This document shows, one piece after another, positions 8,316 through 15,669 of a stretch of 20,834 bases of DNA. Source of the stretch: SKUL01 sp964487545 (GTDB lineage: Bacteria > Bacteroidota > Bacteroidia > Flavobacteriales_D > SKUL01); assembly GCA_964487545.1 (NCBI GenBank), contig CAZARI010000046.1, forward strand, positions 1 to 20,834, in the 5' to 3' direction. A program made the translations under genes and the position numbers. Below the pieces are notes generated by a model. That model saw only the letters and a program-made list of their open reading frames with translations. It was not told the DNA's origin and made no database searches. The stretch's first letter is position 1; each line of letters starts with the position of its first letter.

Positions 8316-8323
8316 CAAAGATA
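8316..8323 (-). promoter_or_regulatory. -7 box of pdxH
   Basis: TATCTTTG on the minus strand is an exact TAnnTTTG match about 20 bases upstream of the pdxH ATG. No clear -33 partner is seen at 19 bases. The resulting leader would be very short and would place the transcription start downstream of the TTG alternative start or close to it. Confidence 0.5.
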
Positions 8324-8440
8324 TCAGACCTAAAACAAATAGCACGACGGGAGTTGAGCTAAAACAAAAAATAGCAAAGGCAAGTTGGTCCATCCTGCAG
8401 GAATTGACTAAATTGTAACAAATAATACGGATTTCATGCT

Positions 8441-9016
8441 ATGATCAATCTCAACCCGCCCAATAAACTTGCCCCCAAAAGAGGCCGGCTACTGATATCC
8501 TATCCCCTCATGAGCGACCCCTATTTTAAACGGTCGGTAGTGATATTGTGCGAACACAATGAAGAAGGTTCTTTCGGGTTTGTTTTGAACAAATACCTCA
8601 ATGTTAGCCTGTCGGAGCTGGTATCGGGATTGCCCGATGTAAAAAACAAAATAGGACTGGGCGGACCGGTGCAAACATCCAATCTTTTTTTTCTACATAC
8701 TATTGGACCGGCCATCGTCGGAAGTGTAAAAATCAAGAAGGACTTGTATCTGGGCGGCGAATTTGAATCGCTCAGAGCGCATTTGATTAACGGGCAGCTC
8801 GAGGACCATCAGGTGAGATTTTTCGTAGGCTATTCCGGTTGGTCGGAAAACCAACTAGACGACGAACTTTCGGATAATGCCTGGTTTATTTCAGAAGCAC
8901 CGGCCGATATTCTGATGAACACCAGCACCGATAAGCTTTGGCAAAAAACGCTTACCGCCATGGGAAAAGAATACTCCTTTTTGGCCCATCTACCCGAAGA
9001 TCCGAGTTTAAACTAA
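8441..9016 (+). CDS. yqgE: YqgE/AlgH family protein (UPF0301)
   Basis: The 191-residue protein matches the widespread YqgE/AlgH family, usually about 185-190 residues. Visible family features are GRLLISYPLMSDPYFKRSV near the N-terminus, EHNEEGSFGFVLNK, and GGPVQTSNLFFLH and FVGYSGWSENQLDDEL further on. AlgH was named from Pseudomonas alginate regulation, but the biochemical role is not established; a cytoplasmic location is likely because there is no signal peptide. The chosen ATG gives the family N-terminus. It is a monocistronic gene, and its TAA stop overlaps the stop codon of the class IV PLP enzyme gene on the opposite strand. Confidence 0.92.
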   Translation: MINLNPPNKLAPKRGRLLISYPLMSDPYFKRSVVILCEHNEEGSFGFVLNKYLNVSLSELVSGLPDVKNKIGLGGPVQTSNLFFLHTIGPAIVGSVKIKKDLYLGGEFESLRAHLINGQLEDHQVRFFVGYSGWSENQLDDELSDNAWFISEAPADILMNTSTDKLWQKTLTAMGKEYSFLAHLPEDPSLN

Positions 9017-9882
9017 CGGGTCAGTTCTACGGCTTTGTCATTGAGCCGCTCCATCAACCGATCGCTCATTTTATGGAAATAGCGTTTCATGCGATAGCTC
9101 GAAACCCATTTAATTCCCTGAATGGCATTGGTGAGAAACATTTCATCAGCCACCAGCAGGTTTTGCGGGGTAAGTGCGCACTCATACACTTTGATATCCG
9201 ACTCAAGTGCCAGATTAATTATCTGCATTCGCATCACCCCCCCTACGCATCCATCCGAAATAGCCGGAGTGTAAAGCACACCATTACTCACAATAAATAA
9301 ATTGGAGTTTGTAGATTCTATAATTTGGTCTTTCTCGTTTACAAGCAACACGTCATCCAAATTCATGGTTCGCCCGTGAATACTTGCCAGAATGTAGTTT
9401 TGGCTGTTTACTGATTTGAAATGAGAATAGGGGGTGATTTGCTTTTTTATTTGCGTGTATAAATCCACCACCAACCCCTCTTCATTGAGCATGTATTTAT
9501 TCAATGAATCGGGAATAAGGCTGATTACGTACGAAAACCCTTCGCCTGTTGGCAGGTAAAAACCACCGGGATTACGAAAAACGGTAACCCGCACTCTTCC
9601 GCCAGTTCTTACCTTGCAATGATCGATGAGCTGAATGATTTCACGCTCCAACTTTTCGGCGGTAAAAAGTTCGTCGGAAGTAAATTTCAATGACTTCATC
9701 CCTTCGCTAAGCCGACTGAAATGAACTTTCACAAAAAGCGGTTTGCCATTCACCACCTTGATGCTCTCGAACAATCCGTCGCCAAACAAAAAGGCCCTGT
9801 TATCAGGACTCAGCCCCGATTGGCTGATATCGCGCAACTCGCCATTGTGAATGATAAGGTTTTCGGATTTTGAGTTCGACAT
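9013..9882 (-). CDS. Class IV PLP-dependent enzyme (aminodeoxychorismate lyase / aminotransferase type)
   Basis: A fold-type IV PLP enzyme of 289 residues. NRAFLFGDGLFESIKV (28-43) is the family N-terminal motif, K156 in PYSHFKSVNSQNY is the probable Schiff-base lysine, and DDVLLVNEKDQIIESTNSNLF (176-196) carries the conserved glutamate E189. The family includes 4-amino-4-deoxychorismate lyase (PabC, folate synthesis), D-amino acid and branched-chain aminotransferases; sequence reading alone does not settle which, though in Bacteroidota such stand-alone genes are often called PabC-like. I chose ATG 9882 over an in-frame start at 9924: 9882 begins 4 bases after the rhomboid gene stop, whereas 9924 would overlap it by 38 bases. 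It is the second gene of a two-gene unit with the rhomboid gene. Confidence 0.85.
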   Translation of the reverse strand: MSNSKSENLIIHNGELRDISQSGLSPDNRAFLFGDGLFESIKVVNGKPLFVKVHFSRLSEGMKSLKFTSDELFTAEKLEREIIQLIDHCKVRTGGRVRVTVFRNPGGFYLPTGEGFSYVISLIPDSLNKYMLNEEGLVVDLYTQIKKQITPYSHFKSVNSQNYILASIHGRTMNLDDVLLVNEKDQIIESTNSNLFIVSNGVLYTPAISDGCVGGVMRMQIINLALESDIKVYECALTPQNLLVADEMFLTNAIQGIKWVSSYRMKRYFHKMSDRLMERLNDKAVELTR

Positions 9883-9886
9883 ATTC

Positions 9887-10516
9887 TCAGAAAAGATTTG
9901 CAAACCAGTTGCTGATCTGAACAAAAAAATTGATCAAAAAATTATAGTCGACAGCAACCATAAATGACACACCAAAGAGAGCACCCCAGAAATGCGCGTC
10001 GTGGGCAACGTTGTCGTTCGACCTTTTGTCCATCCACGCCTCATACCAAAGATAGCCTATTCCAAACAGAAATGAAGGCAGCGGAATAGCGAAATAAAGG
10101 TAAAGAGTTTCGGTGGGCAGCACCAAAATATGGGCGAATAAAACCGCCGACACCGCACCTGATGCCCCTACCGCGTTGTACCCAGGATTTTGCGCATGTC
10201 TTTTAAATGCAGGCAGCGTAGCAAAAATAATTCCGCCGAAATAAAGCAGTAGAAAATACACTTTACCCGCTCCGCCGTAATACTGAGTGAAAATGTACTC
10301 CATGTTCTGACCAAAAAAATAGAGCACAAGCATATTCACCAGCAGATGACCCCAACTGGAATGAACAAAAGCATGGCTTATGACCCGATACCACTCGCCC
10401 CTGGCCTTGATCACATAGGGATTAAACATCAAACGAGAAAGTCGCTGATAGTTACCGAAAGCCTGCATCGAAATAATAACAGTAGCAACAATCAGAATTA
10501 AGTTTAGTGGAATCAT
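9887..10516 (-). CDS. Rhomboid family intramembrane serine protease
   Basis: The 209-residue membrane protein has about six hydrophobic segments. HAFVHSSWGHLLVNM (49-62) supplies the H57/N61 oxyanion-hole residues, GASGAVSAVLF (117-127) contains the nucleophile S119, and AHDAHFWGALFG (171-182) carries the catalytic histidine, probably H175. With both members of the Ser-His dyad present, it should be an active inner-membrane protease that cleaves transmembrane substrates. Compact size and lack of an extra N-terminal domain fit the basic bacterial form. It precedes the class IV PLP enzyme gene by 4 bases, so the two are likely cotranscribed, although no functional link is obvious. Confidence 0.94.
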   Translation of the reverse strand: MIPLNLILIVATVIISMQAFGNYQRLSRLMFNPYVIKARGEWYRVISHAFVHSSWGHLLVNMLVLYFFGQNMEYIFTQYYGGAGKVYFLLLYFGGIIFATLPAFKRHAQNPGYNAVGASGAVSAVLFAHILVLPTETLYLYFAIPLPSFLFGIGYLWYEAWMDKRSNDNVAHDAHFWGALFGVSFMVAVDYNFLINFFVQISNWFANLF

Positions 10517-10640
10517 ATTAAGCAGGTTTTCGGTATCAAATCAATTATATCGGGAAATCCATCTCGCGCAAACCAAGTGAGAAACCAATTCCCTCAAAAT
10601 TAGTAAAGCTGACAAAACCCCTCTCAGTGTACTTTAGAAT

Positions 10641-10670
10641 AAAAAAAGGGAAAACCAAAATGGATTCCCC
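10641..10670 (-). terminator. Terminator downstream of the tRNA gene
   Basis: On the minus strand a GGGAA/TTCCC stem (10665-10669 with 10648-10652), extended by a CC/GG pairing inside, is followed by seven T. It lies about 16 bases past the tRNA 3' end. Confidence 0.65.
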
Positions 10671-10685
10671 TTTAAATGAAAAGTG

Positions 10686-10759
10686 TAGCGAGACAGGGGC
10701 TTGAACCCTGGACCTCAGCATTATGAATGCTGCGCTCTAACCAACTGAGCTATCTCGCC
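10686..10759 (-). tRNA. tRNA with CAT anticodon (probably elongator tRNA-Met)
   Basis: The minus strand folds as a complete 74-nt cloverleaf: a 7-bp acceptor stem GGCGAGA/TCTCGCT (first pair G-U), a D arm GCTC/GAGC, an anticodon stem CAGCA/TGCTG with loop TTCATAA, and a T arm CAGGG/CCCTG with loop TTCAAGC. The discriminator base is A. CCA is not encoded. The paired acceptor end and the lack of the three G-C anticodon-stem pairs argue against initiator tRNA. Elongator Met is most likely, but tRNA-Ile with a lysidine-modified CAT anticodon cannot be fully excluded by eye. Confidence 0.93.
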
Positions 10760-10769
10760 AAAGTGGCCG

Positions 10770-10800
10770 CAAAGATAGAATGAAAATCAAAATCATCAAC
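10770..10800 (-). promoter_or_regulatory. Promoter of the tRNA gene
   Basis: On the minus strand TATCTTTG (10770-10777) is an exact -7 box, and GTTG (10797-10800) is a 3-of-4 match to the -33 TTTG at exactly 19 bases spacing. The transcription start would fall a few bases before the mature 5' end. Confidence 0.65.
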
Positions 10801-10905
10801 CCCCTTTTGGGTTTATTCTGATTATTTTTTAACGACCCTAATTTACCGTTGTCAACCAGCTAAAACAAAAAAAACACAAGCAGATAACAAGGTTGTTTTG
10901 GATGA

Positions 10906-10913
10906 TATTTTTG
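10906..10913 (+). promoter_or_regulatory. Candidate -7 box of the START-like gene
   Basis: TATTTTTG matches TAnnTTTG. Transcription from here would start near 10920, after an in-frame TTG at 10898 and about 50 bases before the ATG at 10970, which supports the later start. The region is A/T-rich, so a chance match is possible. Confidence 0.35.
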
Positions 10914-10969
10914 CTATATTGTGCAACACTCACTACGGATTCCGGCGCTACCGGTTCTACCTGACAAAA

Positions 10970-11359
10970 ATGAAAAAAGAAAAAATACAGCTAGAGTATC
11001 TGATCAAGACTTCTACAAAAATTCTTTATACCCTGATTAGTACTCCCAGTGGGTTATCAGAATGGTTTGCCGACGATGTGAACATTGCCAACAATAATCT
11101 TTACACCTTTTTCTGGGACGGCAGTGAAGAGCAGGCCAAGTTGATCAACAAAAAACGCGATGCCTTTACCCGTTTCAAATGGCTGGCAGATGAAGAAGAA
11201 GGCAACGATTGCTTCTTTGAATTCAGAATAAAAATCGACGAGATCACCAATGAAGTAGCGCTGATTGTTACCGATTTTGCCGAACCCCACGAACTGGAAG
11301 AAACCGGCGCGCTCTGGAACAGTCAAATTGAAGGTCTGAAGCACGTGCTCGGTTCCTGA
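10970..11359 (+). CDS. START-like domain protein (SRPBCC superfamily)
   Basis: The 129-residue protein resembles the AHSA1/START-like hydrophobic-pocket proteins conserved in Bacteroidota: LEYLIKTSTKILYTLISTPSGLSEWFADDV at the N-terminus (written here in two parts: residues 8-27 and 28-37), FFWDGSEEQA, a DEITNEVALIVTDFAEP strand region and the ending QIEGLKHVLGS. The fold usually binds a lipid-like or other hydrophobic ligand; the ligand and role of this subgroup are unknown. An upstream TTG at 10898 would add 24 residues lacking family similarity, so I chose ATG 10970. It lies 49 bases ahead of the LptF/LptG-like gene, which has its own -7 box. Confidence 0.85.
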   Translation: MKKEKIQLEYLIKTSTKILYTLISTPSGLSEWFADDVNIANNNLYTFFWDGSEEQAKLINKKRDAFTRFKWLADEEEGNDCFFEFRIKIDEITNEVALIVTDFAEPHELEETGALWNSQIEGLKHVLGS

Positions 11360-11377
11360 GGTTGGCACTGGTCTTGC

Positions 11378-11402
11378 TATATTTGCAGCATTTCAGAAGG
11401 AG
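11378..11402 (+). promoter_or_regulatory. -7 box and Shine-Dalgarno of the LptF/LptG-like gene
   Basis: TATATTTG (11378-11385) is an exact Bacteroidota -7 box just after the START-like gene. AGAAGGAG (11395-11402) is a strong Shine-Dalgarno site six bases before the TTG at 11409, unusual for Bacteroidota. It is what fixes this non-ATG start. Confidence 0.6.
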
Positions 11403-11408
11403 TACAAC

Positions 11409-12830
11409 TTGAAAAAACTCTATCAGCTCATCGTTGGCGCTTTTATCGGGCCGTTCATCATCACTTTTGCGGTAGTCCTGTTTATCTTTCTCATGCAATT
11501 TGTGTGGAAGTGGGTGGATGATTTCATGGGCAAAGGACTCGAAACCACCGTCATTCTTGAATTGCTACTCTACGCATCGGCCAATCTGGTAAATCTGTGC
11601 TTGCCGCTGGCCGTGTTGTTGTCATCTATTATGACGTTCGGAAATCTCGCCGAAAACTTCGAACTCACGGCTATGAAGTCGGCCGGAATTTCGTTGCTGC
11701 GCATTATGTTTCCACTCACCATTTTTGTTGTATTCATCACTTTTGGCGCTTTTTATTTTGCCAACAACATTGCGCCAGTTGCCACGCTTAAGTTTAAAAG
11801 TCTGCTTTTCGATATTACCGAAGCCAAGCCAAGTATTGAACTGAACGACCGCATTTTTTACAATGGCCTCGACGGCTACAGCATCAGGGTGGGTAAAAAC
11901 GACCGCGAAACCGGCGATTTGCACGATATGCTAATCTACGATCACACTAAAAAGCAATCTGGAAACAAAACCGTGATCCGCGCAGAACGGGGCCGAATGG
12001 AACAAACCGACGACAAACGCTTTTTGATCCTCACACTCTACAACGGCTACACCTACGACGAAACGGGCTCTGAAGAAAGCGCCAAATCCGACTACCCAAT
12101 GGTGAGAAACAAGTTTGAAAAAGACATTCTCAGAATTGATGTCTCGGGTTTTATGTTGCAACGCACCGACGAAGACCAGTGGAAAAACCATATTCAGATG
12201 ATGACCATGGGACAACTCGGCGCCTCGATCGACAGCCTTTACCTACTTTACAGCCGCAGAGAGCACGACTACGAAACCTATATCAATCGCACCATTCGGC
12301 TTCGAAACGACTCCACAGGAAACATCCACACTGGTTTAAATCAAGACGATTTCTTTGCCAGCGCCAATTACCACTCCAAGCGCAGATCGGTTGATATTGC
12401 CACCAACATGGCGCAAAATGGCGAAAATCACACCGCTGCGGTGGGGCACGAATTATCGCAGCGAAAAATGTATATCAATCGCCACTACAATGAATGGCAC
12501 CGAAAACTCACCCTTCCTTTTGCGTGCATGGTATTCTTTTTTATCGGAGCACCACTGGGCGCCTTGATCAGAAAAGGCGGAATCGGATTACCGGTGGTGA
12601 TTTCGGTTCTCTTCTTTTTGCTCTTTCATATTTCTTCTATCACTGGCGAAAAAATGGCGCGAACTGGTGTAATCGACCCCTTTAGTGGGATGTGGTTAAG
12701 CACCTTTATATTATTGCCGATAAGCGTATTTTTGACGCTTCGTGCAACGCGCGATGCATCATTGTTTCATCCTGGAGGTTTGGATCGGATAACCTCCAAA
12801 TTGAAGTTCAAGAAGAAAAAGGGGACATGA
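11409..12830 (+). CDS. LptF/LptG (YjgP/YjgQ) family permease
   Basis: LptF and LptG form the membrane part of the ABC transporter that extracts lipopolysaccharide from the inner membrane and passes it to the Lpt bridge. The 473 residues show the family plan: three N-terminal membrane helices (about 10-32, 48-78 and 97-118), a periplasmic beta-jellyroll region, and three C-terminal helices (about 369-387, 392-410 and 428-446) with the GAPLGALIRKGGIGLP loop. The central region (119-363) is roughly 100 residues longer than in the 360-370-residue E. coli proteins; the extra part (about 250-363) looks helical and charged. The start is TTG, supported by a strong Shine-Dalgarno. The stop overlaps the next gene as ATGA. 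Whether it acts as LptF or LptG cannot be decided here. Confidence 0.9.
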   Translation: MKKLYQLIVGAFIGPFIITFAVVLFIFLMQFVWKWVDDFMGKGLETTVILELLLYASANLVNLCLPLAVLLSSIMTFGNLAENFELTAMKSAGISLLRIMFPLTIFVVFITFGAFYFANNIAPVATLKFKSLLFDITEAKPSIELNDRIFYNGLDGYSIRVGKNDRETGDLHDMLIYDHTKKQSGNKTVIRAERGRMEQTDDKRFLILTLYNGYTYDETGSEESAKSDYPMVRNKFEKDILRIDVSGFMLQRTDEDQWKNHIQMMTMGQLGASIDSLYLLYSRREHDYETYINRTIRLRNDSTGNIHTGLNQDDFFASANYHSKRRSVDIATNMAQNGENHTAAVGHELSQRKMYINRHYNEWHRKLTLPFACMVFFFIGAPLGALIRKGGIGLPVVISVLFFLLFHISSITGEKMARTGVIDPFSGMWLSTFILLPISVFLTLRATRDASLFHPGGLDRITSKLKFKKKKGT

Positions 12831-14023
12831 AAATATTACAGTTGTGTCACAAACCTCCGAATCCTCCAAGAGACGGTGGGTGTATTGCTATGAATAACAT
12901 TTCCGAGGGGTTGATCAGACAGGGTCATCAGTTAAAAATCCTCACCATTCACACCCATAAGCACGGCTTCGACCCCGCACTGCTCAATGAGGAATATTTG
13001 ACTTCCACGCGTATCGAATCGGTTTTTGTGGACACCAAAATCAATCTGGTCGATGCCTTTTCCAGCCTCATTACCCAGGATTCATACAATGTGAGCCGCT
13101 TTTTTTCTGCTGATTTCAACATCAATTTGCAACGCATCTTGCGCAAAGAAAAGTTTGACGTCGTATTGCTCGAGAGCTTGTTTATGACGCCCTACATTGA
13201 TACGGTGCGGCGCTTTTCGAAATCGCATGTCATTCTGCGATCACACAATCTCGAGTACATCATTTGGGAACGCGTGGCCAAGGGATCAAGAAATCCAGCC
13301 AAAAAATCCTATCTGCAACTGTTGGCACGTCAACTGAAAAAGTACGAACTAAAAATTCTTAGCCAAGTTGACGGGATCGTTTCCATCAGCAAAACCGACG
13401 AAAAGAAATACCTAACACTCGGTTATTCCGGACCAATTACCACCATTCCATTCGGAATCGACACACATAAAATCAATTACAGCGCCGACTCCATTCCCGA
13501 ACTATCCGCTTTTCACCTGGGATCCATGGACTGGATGCCCAACGTGGAAGGAGTGTCCTGGTTTCTCGACGAAGTGTGGCCAAAGGTGCAGCAAAGTCAA
13601 ATTCAAATACCCCTTTATCTTGCCGGTCGAAAAATGCCCGAAGAAATTGCGAGCCGAAAAGATCAAAATGTGATTATCGAAGGAGAAATTCCCGATGCCT
13701 TTGCCTTTATGCAGAAACACGGAATAATGATTGTACCGCTCCTATCGGCCGGTGGAATCCGCGTTAAAATTATCGAAGGCATGGCCCTGGGCAAAGCCAT
13801 TATCTCTACAACAATAGGCGCCGAAGGAATTGATTATCAGAAAGGCAAAAACATCATCATTGCCGACACCCCCAAAGAATTTGTTGATGCCATTAATTTT
13901 CTCACCAAAAATCCGAACGAAATTGTGAAAATTGGCCGGGAAGCACGTAAGCTGGTCAGTGAAAAATTCGACAACGACAAGCTAACCACCGAGCTGGTGA
14001 ATTTTTTCTCTTCATCAATCTGA
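12827..14023 (+). CDS. Glycosyltransferase, GT4 family
   Basis: The 398-residue protein has the GT-B layout. The N-terminal acceptor-side domain starts MKILQLCHKPPNPPRDGG, a glycine-rich loop near the start; the C-terminal nucleotide-sugar domain has GSMDWMPNVEGVSWFL (232-247), the LAGRK strand and the donor-binding stretch SAGGIRVKIIEGMALGKAI (307-325) with E317. The first glutamate of the classical EX7E motif is not evident in this subgroup. It probably transfers a hexose to a surface glycan or lipid on the cytoplasmic side. The ATG at 12827 overlaps the permease stop (ATGA), indicating translational coupling. An open frame upstream to 12692 runs inside the permease gene and is not used. 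Confidence 0.88.
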   Translation: MKILQLCHKPPNPPRDGGCIAMNNISEGLIRQGHQLKILTIHTHKHGFDPALLNEEYLTSTRIESVFVDTKINLVDAFSSLITQDSYNVSRFFSADFNINLQRILRKEKFDVVLLESLFMTPYIDTVRRFSKSHVILRSHNLEYIIWERVAKGSRNPAKKSYLQLLARQLKKYELKILSQVDGIVSISKTDEKKYLTLGYSGPITTIPFGIDTHKINYSADSIPELSAFHLGSMDWMPNVEGVSWFLDEVWPKVQQSQIQIPLYLAGRKMPEEIASRKDQNVIIEGEIPDAFAFMQKHGIMIVPLLSAGGIRVKIIEGMALGKAIISTTIGAEGIDYQKGKNIIIADTPKEFVDAINFLTKNPNEIVKIGREARKLVSEKFDNDKLTTELVNFFSSSI

Positions 14024-14026
14024 TTC

Positions 14027-15202
14027 ATGAAGCTACTGGTTATTCTTTCGCGTATTCCCTACCCCTTGGAAAAAGGAGATAAACTGCGGGCCTTTTATCA
14101 AATCAAAGAATTGAGCAAACGACACCACATTTATTTGTGCTGCTTGTCGGACGAAAAGCCCCATCCCAAAGCAGCAGAAGTACTGTCAGAAATCGCCACA
14201 GAAGTGCATTTTTTACCGCTCAAAAAACCGCTCATTTACTGGCAACTCTTTTGGGCCTGGTTTGGAAACAAACCCTTTCAGGTAGCCTACTTTTACCAGC
14301 GCAAACCGCATCAAAAAATCAAAGAAATCATCCGTAAGGTTCAGCCCGATCATATTTTCTGTCAGTTGATTCGCACAGCAGAATACGCAAAAAACGAACA
14401 CACCTACCCCAAAACACTCGACTATCAGGATGCATTCAGCAAGGGCATGACCCGCCGGGCCGAAAAAGAAAAGAACTTTTTTAAAAAAACCATTTTCAAA
14501 ACCGAAGCCCGACGGCTGCTTCATTATGAGCACGTGGTGTTTGAGCTTTTTGAAAACAAGAGCATTATTTCTGAACAAGACCGATCGCACATTTATCATC
14601 CCCGGCAAAAGGAAATAACAGTGGTTGGAAATGGCGTGGACCCCGACTTTTTTCATCCCCAAGATTTGGCCAAAAAATACGACCTCTGCTTTATTGGAAA
14701 CATGGGTTATCCGCCCAATGTAGACAGCACGCTATACCTGGTTAATAAGGTCATGCCCATTTTACTTAAAACCAGACCAGACCTTAAGTTGCTGATTTCG
14801 GGCGCCACACCTGCCGAATCAATTTTAAAACTTCAAAGCGAAAACGTAACAGTAGCGGGGTGGGTAGATGACATTCGAACATCGTATGCCTCCAGCCGGA
14901 TTTTTATTGCCCCAATGCAAATTGGAACAGGACTTCAAAATAAATTGCTCGAGGCCATGTCGATGAAAATCCCGTGCATCACCTCTCCGCTGGCCAATAA
15001 CGCCCTGGGAGCCACGCATCAGCACCAATTATTGGTAGCCAAACAGCCCGAAGAATATGCCGAGGCCGTGTTGTATTTACTGGACAACCCTGATCAAGCC
15101 AAACAAATGGCCGAGCAAGCCCACCGTTTTGTTACAGAAAACTATACCTGGCAAAGCAGCACCCAAAAGCTCGAGCGCATGATGATGGGAAAACCCAAAT
15201 AA
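14027..15202 (+). CDS. Glycosyltransferase, GT4 family (Stp1-like)
   Basis: The 391-residue GT-B enzyme begins MKLLVILSRIPYPLEKGDKLRAFYQIKEL, given here by position 1-29, with the loop PYPLEKGDK typical of the exopolysaccharide-associated sugar transferase group. The C-terminal donor domain holds VVGNGVD (199-205), FIGNMGYPPNVD (222-233), VTVAGWVDDI (274-283) and the motif PMQIGTGLQNKLLEAMSM (296-313) with E309. It starts 3 bases after the previous glycosyltransferase and is only distantly similar to it, so the pair probably adds successive sugars. There is no signal peptide, so it acts in the cytoplasm. The acceptor, lipid A core or another glycolipid, is inferred only from the transport gene upstream. 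Confidence 0.88.
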   Translation: MKLLVILSRIPYPLEKGDKLRAFYQIKELSKRHHIYLCCLSDEKPHPKAAEVLSEIATEVHFLPLKKPLIYWQLFWAWFGNKPFQVAYFYQRKPHQKIKEIIRKVQPDHIFCQLIRTAEYAKNEHTYPKTLDYQDAFSKGMTRRAEKEKNFFKKTIFKTEARRLLHYEHVVFELFENKSIISEQDRSHIYHPRQKEITVVGNGVDPDFFHPQDLAKKYDLCFIGNMGYPPNVDSTLYLVNKVMPILLKTRPDLKLLISGATPAESILKLQSENVTVAGWVDDIRTSYASSRIFIAPMQIGTGLQNKLLEAMSMKIPCITSPLANNALGATHQHQLLVAKQPEEYAEAVLYLLDNPDQAKQMAEQAHRFVTENYTWQSSTQKLERMMMGKPK

Positions 15203-15286
15203 CCACATCGCCGAGAAACCCGTTCAATCCGCAACGATTACACCAGCGCACCTTCTCTCCCATTGCTTCTCCACTCCGTTTATTTT

Positions 15287-15363
15287 TTTTGGGCGTGCCC
15301 CTGCGGGTCGGGCTATTCGCTGCAAGTCCTCGCTGCGCTGCGGGCTTTCCACTGCTATCGCAG
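15287..15363 (+). repeat. Intergenic GC-rich dispersed repeat, copy 1
   Basis: After a run of T comes GGGCGTGCCCCTGCGGGTCG and a further GGGCT, then a hairpin-rich tail with CTCGCTGCGCTGCGGGCTTTCC and CTGCTATCGCAGC. The first 28 bases (15287-15314) are identical to 18726-18753. This style of element is common between genes in Bacteroidota, from memory. It is much more GC-rich than the surroundings and contains self-complementary pieces such as GCCC/GGGC. Its stop triplet closes the delta-60 remnant on the minus strand. Confidence 0.7.
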
Positions 15364-15651
15364 CATCGGAAATTCAGAGTCCGGCATTCCGGTTGAATCA
15401 ACCCGGCATAACTGACGAAGGGATGAAATATTATTGGCGACCAAACTGTCCGTAAAAAATCTTCCGGCTACCAAAACATGGTCATCCTCATCGATAAAGG
15501 AATCCAGCGCAACACTTGACAAAAACCCGCTGTAGGCCGGCTTTTGATACTCAAATCTAAATGAAAAATCGGTAGCACCAGACTCACCAAATCGAGCGAT
15601 ATTGTAAGAATCCGGCTCGATTAACATTCGTTTCGAAGCGCTGTTTCTCAC
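15355..15651 (-). pseudogene. Remnant of a delta-60 repeat protein gene
   Basis: The open frame of about 99 codons reads like parts of two delta-60 (beta-propeller type) repeats: NIARFGESGATDFSF ends one, and DEDDHVLVAGRF followed by LCRVDSTGMPDSEF forms most of the next. Such proteins normally have many repeats, a signal peptide and, in Bacteroidota, a T9SS domain; all are missing. The frame begins at a GTG mid-repeat, 18 bases after the carB stop and in the same frame as carB, and ends inside the dispersed repeat. I read it as a truncated fragment rather than a functional gene. The match is by eye and moderate. Confidence 0.45.
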
Positions 15652-15669
15652 GCTGCTTCTCTGCCTTAT

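Noticed and set aside
9883..9924. Upstream start for the class IV PLP enzyme
   Set aside because: It would overlap the rhomboid gene by 38 bases, and the added residues lack similarity; ATG 9882 gives a clean 4-base gap.
10898..10969. 24-residue N-terminal extension of the START-like protein from a TTG
   Set aside because: It has no family similarity and would include a candidate -7 box; the ATG at 10970 gives the family N-terminus.
12692..12826. N-terminal extension of the first glycosyltransferase
   Set aside because: This part overlaps the permease gene in another frame; the GT-B N-terminus starts naturally at the ATGA overlap at 12827.
14213..14662. 149-codon minus-strand frame
   Set aside because: Antisense to the second glycosyltransferase, with no motif and no start context.
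15132..15401. 89-codon minus-strand frame across the repeat
   Set aside because: It consists of antisense glycosyltransferase end plus translated GC-rich repeat, so not a gene.
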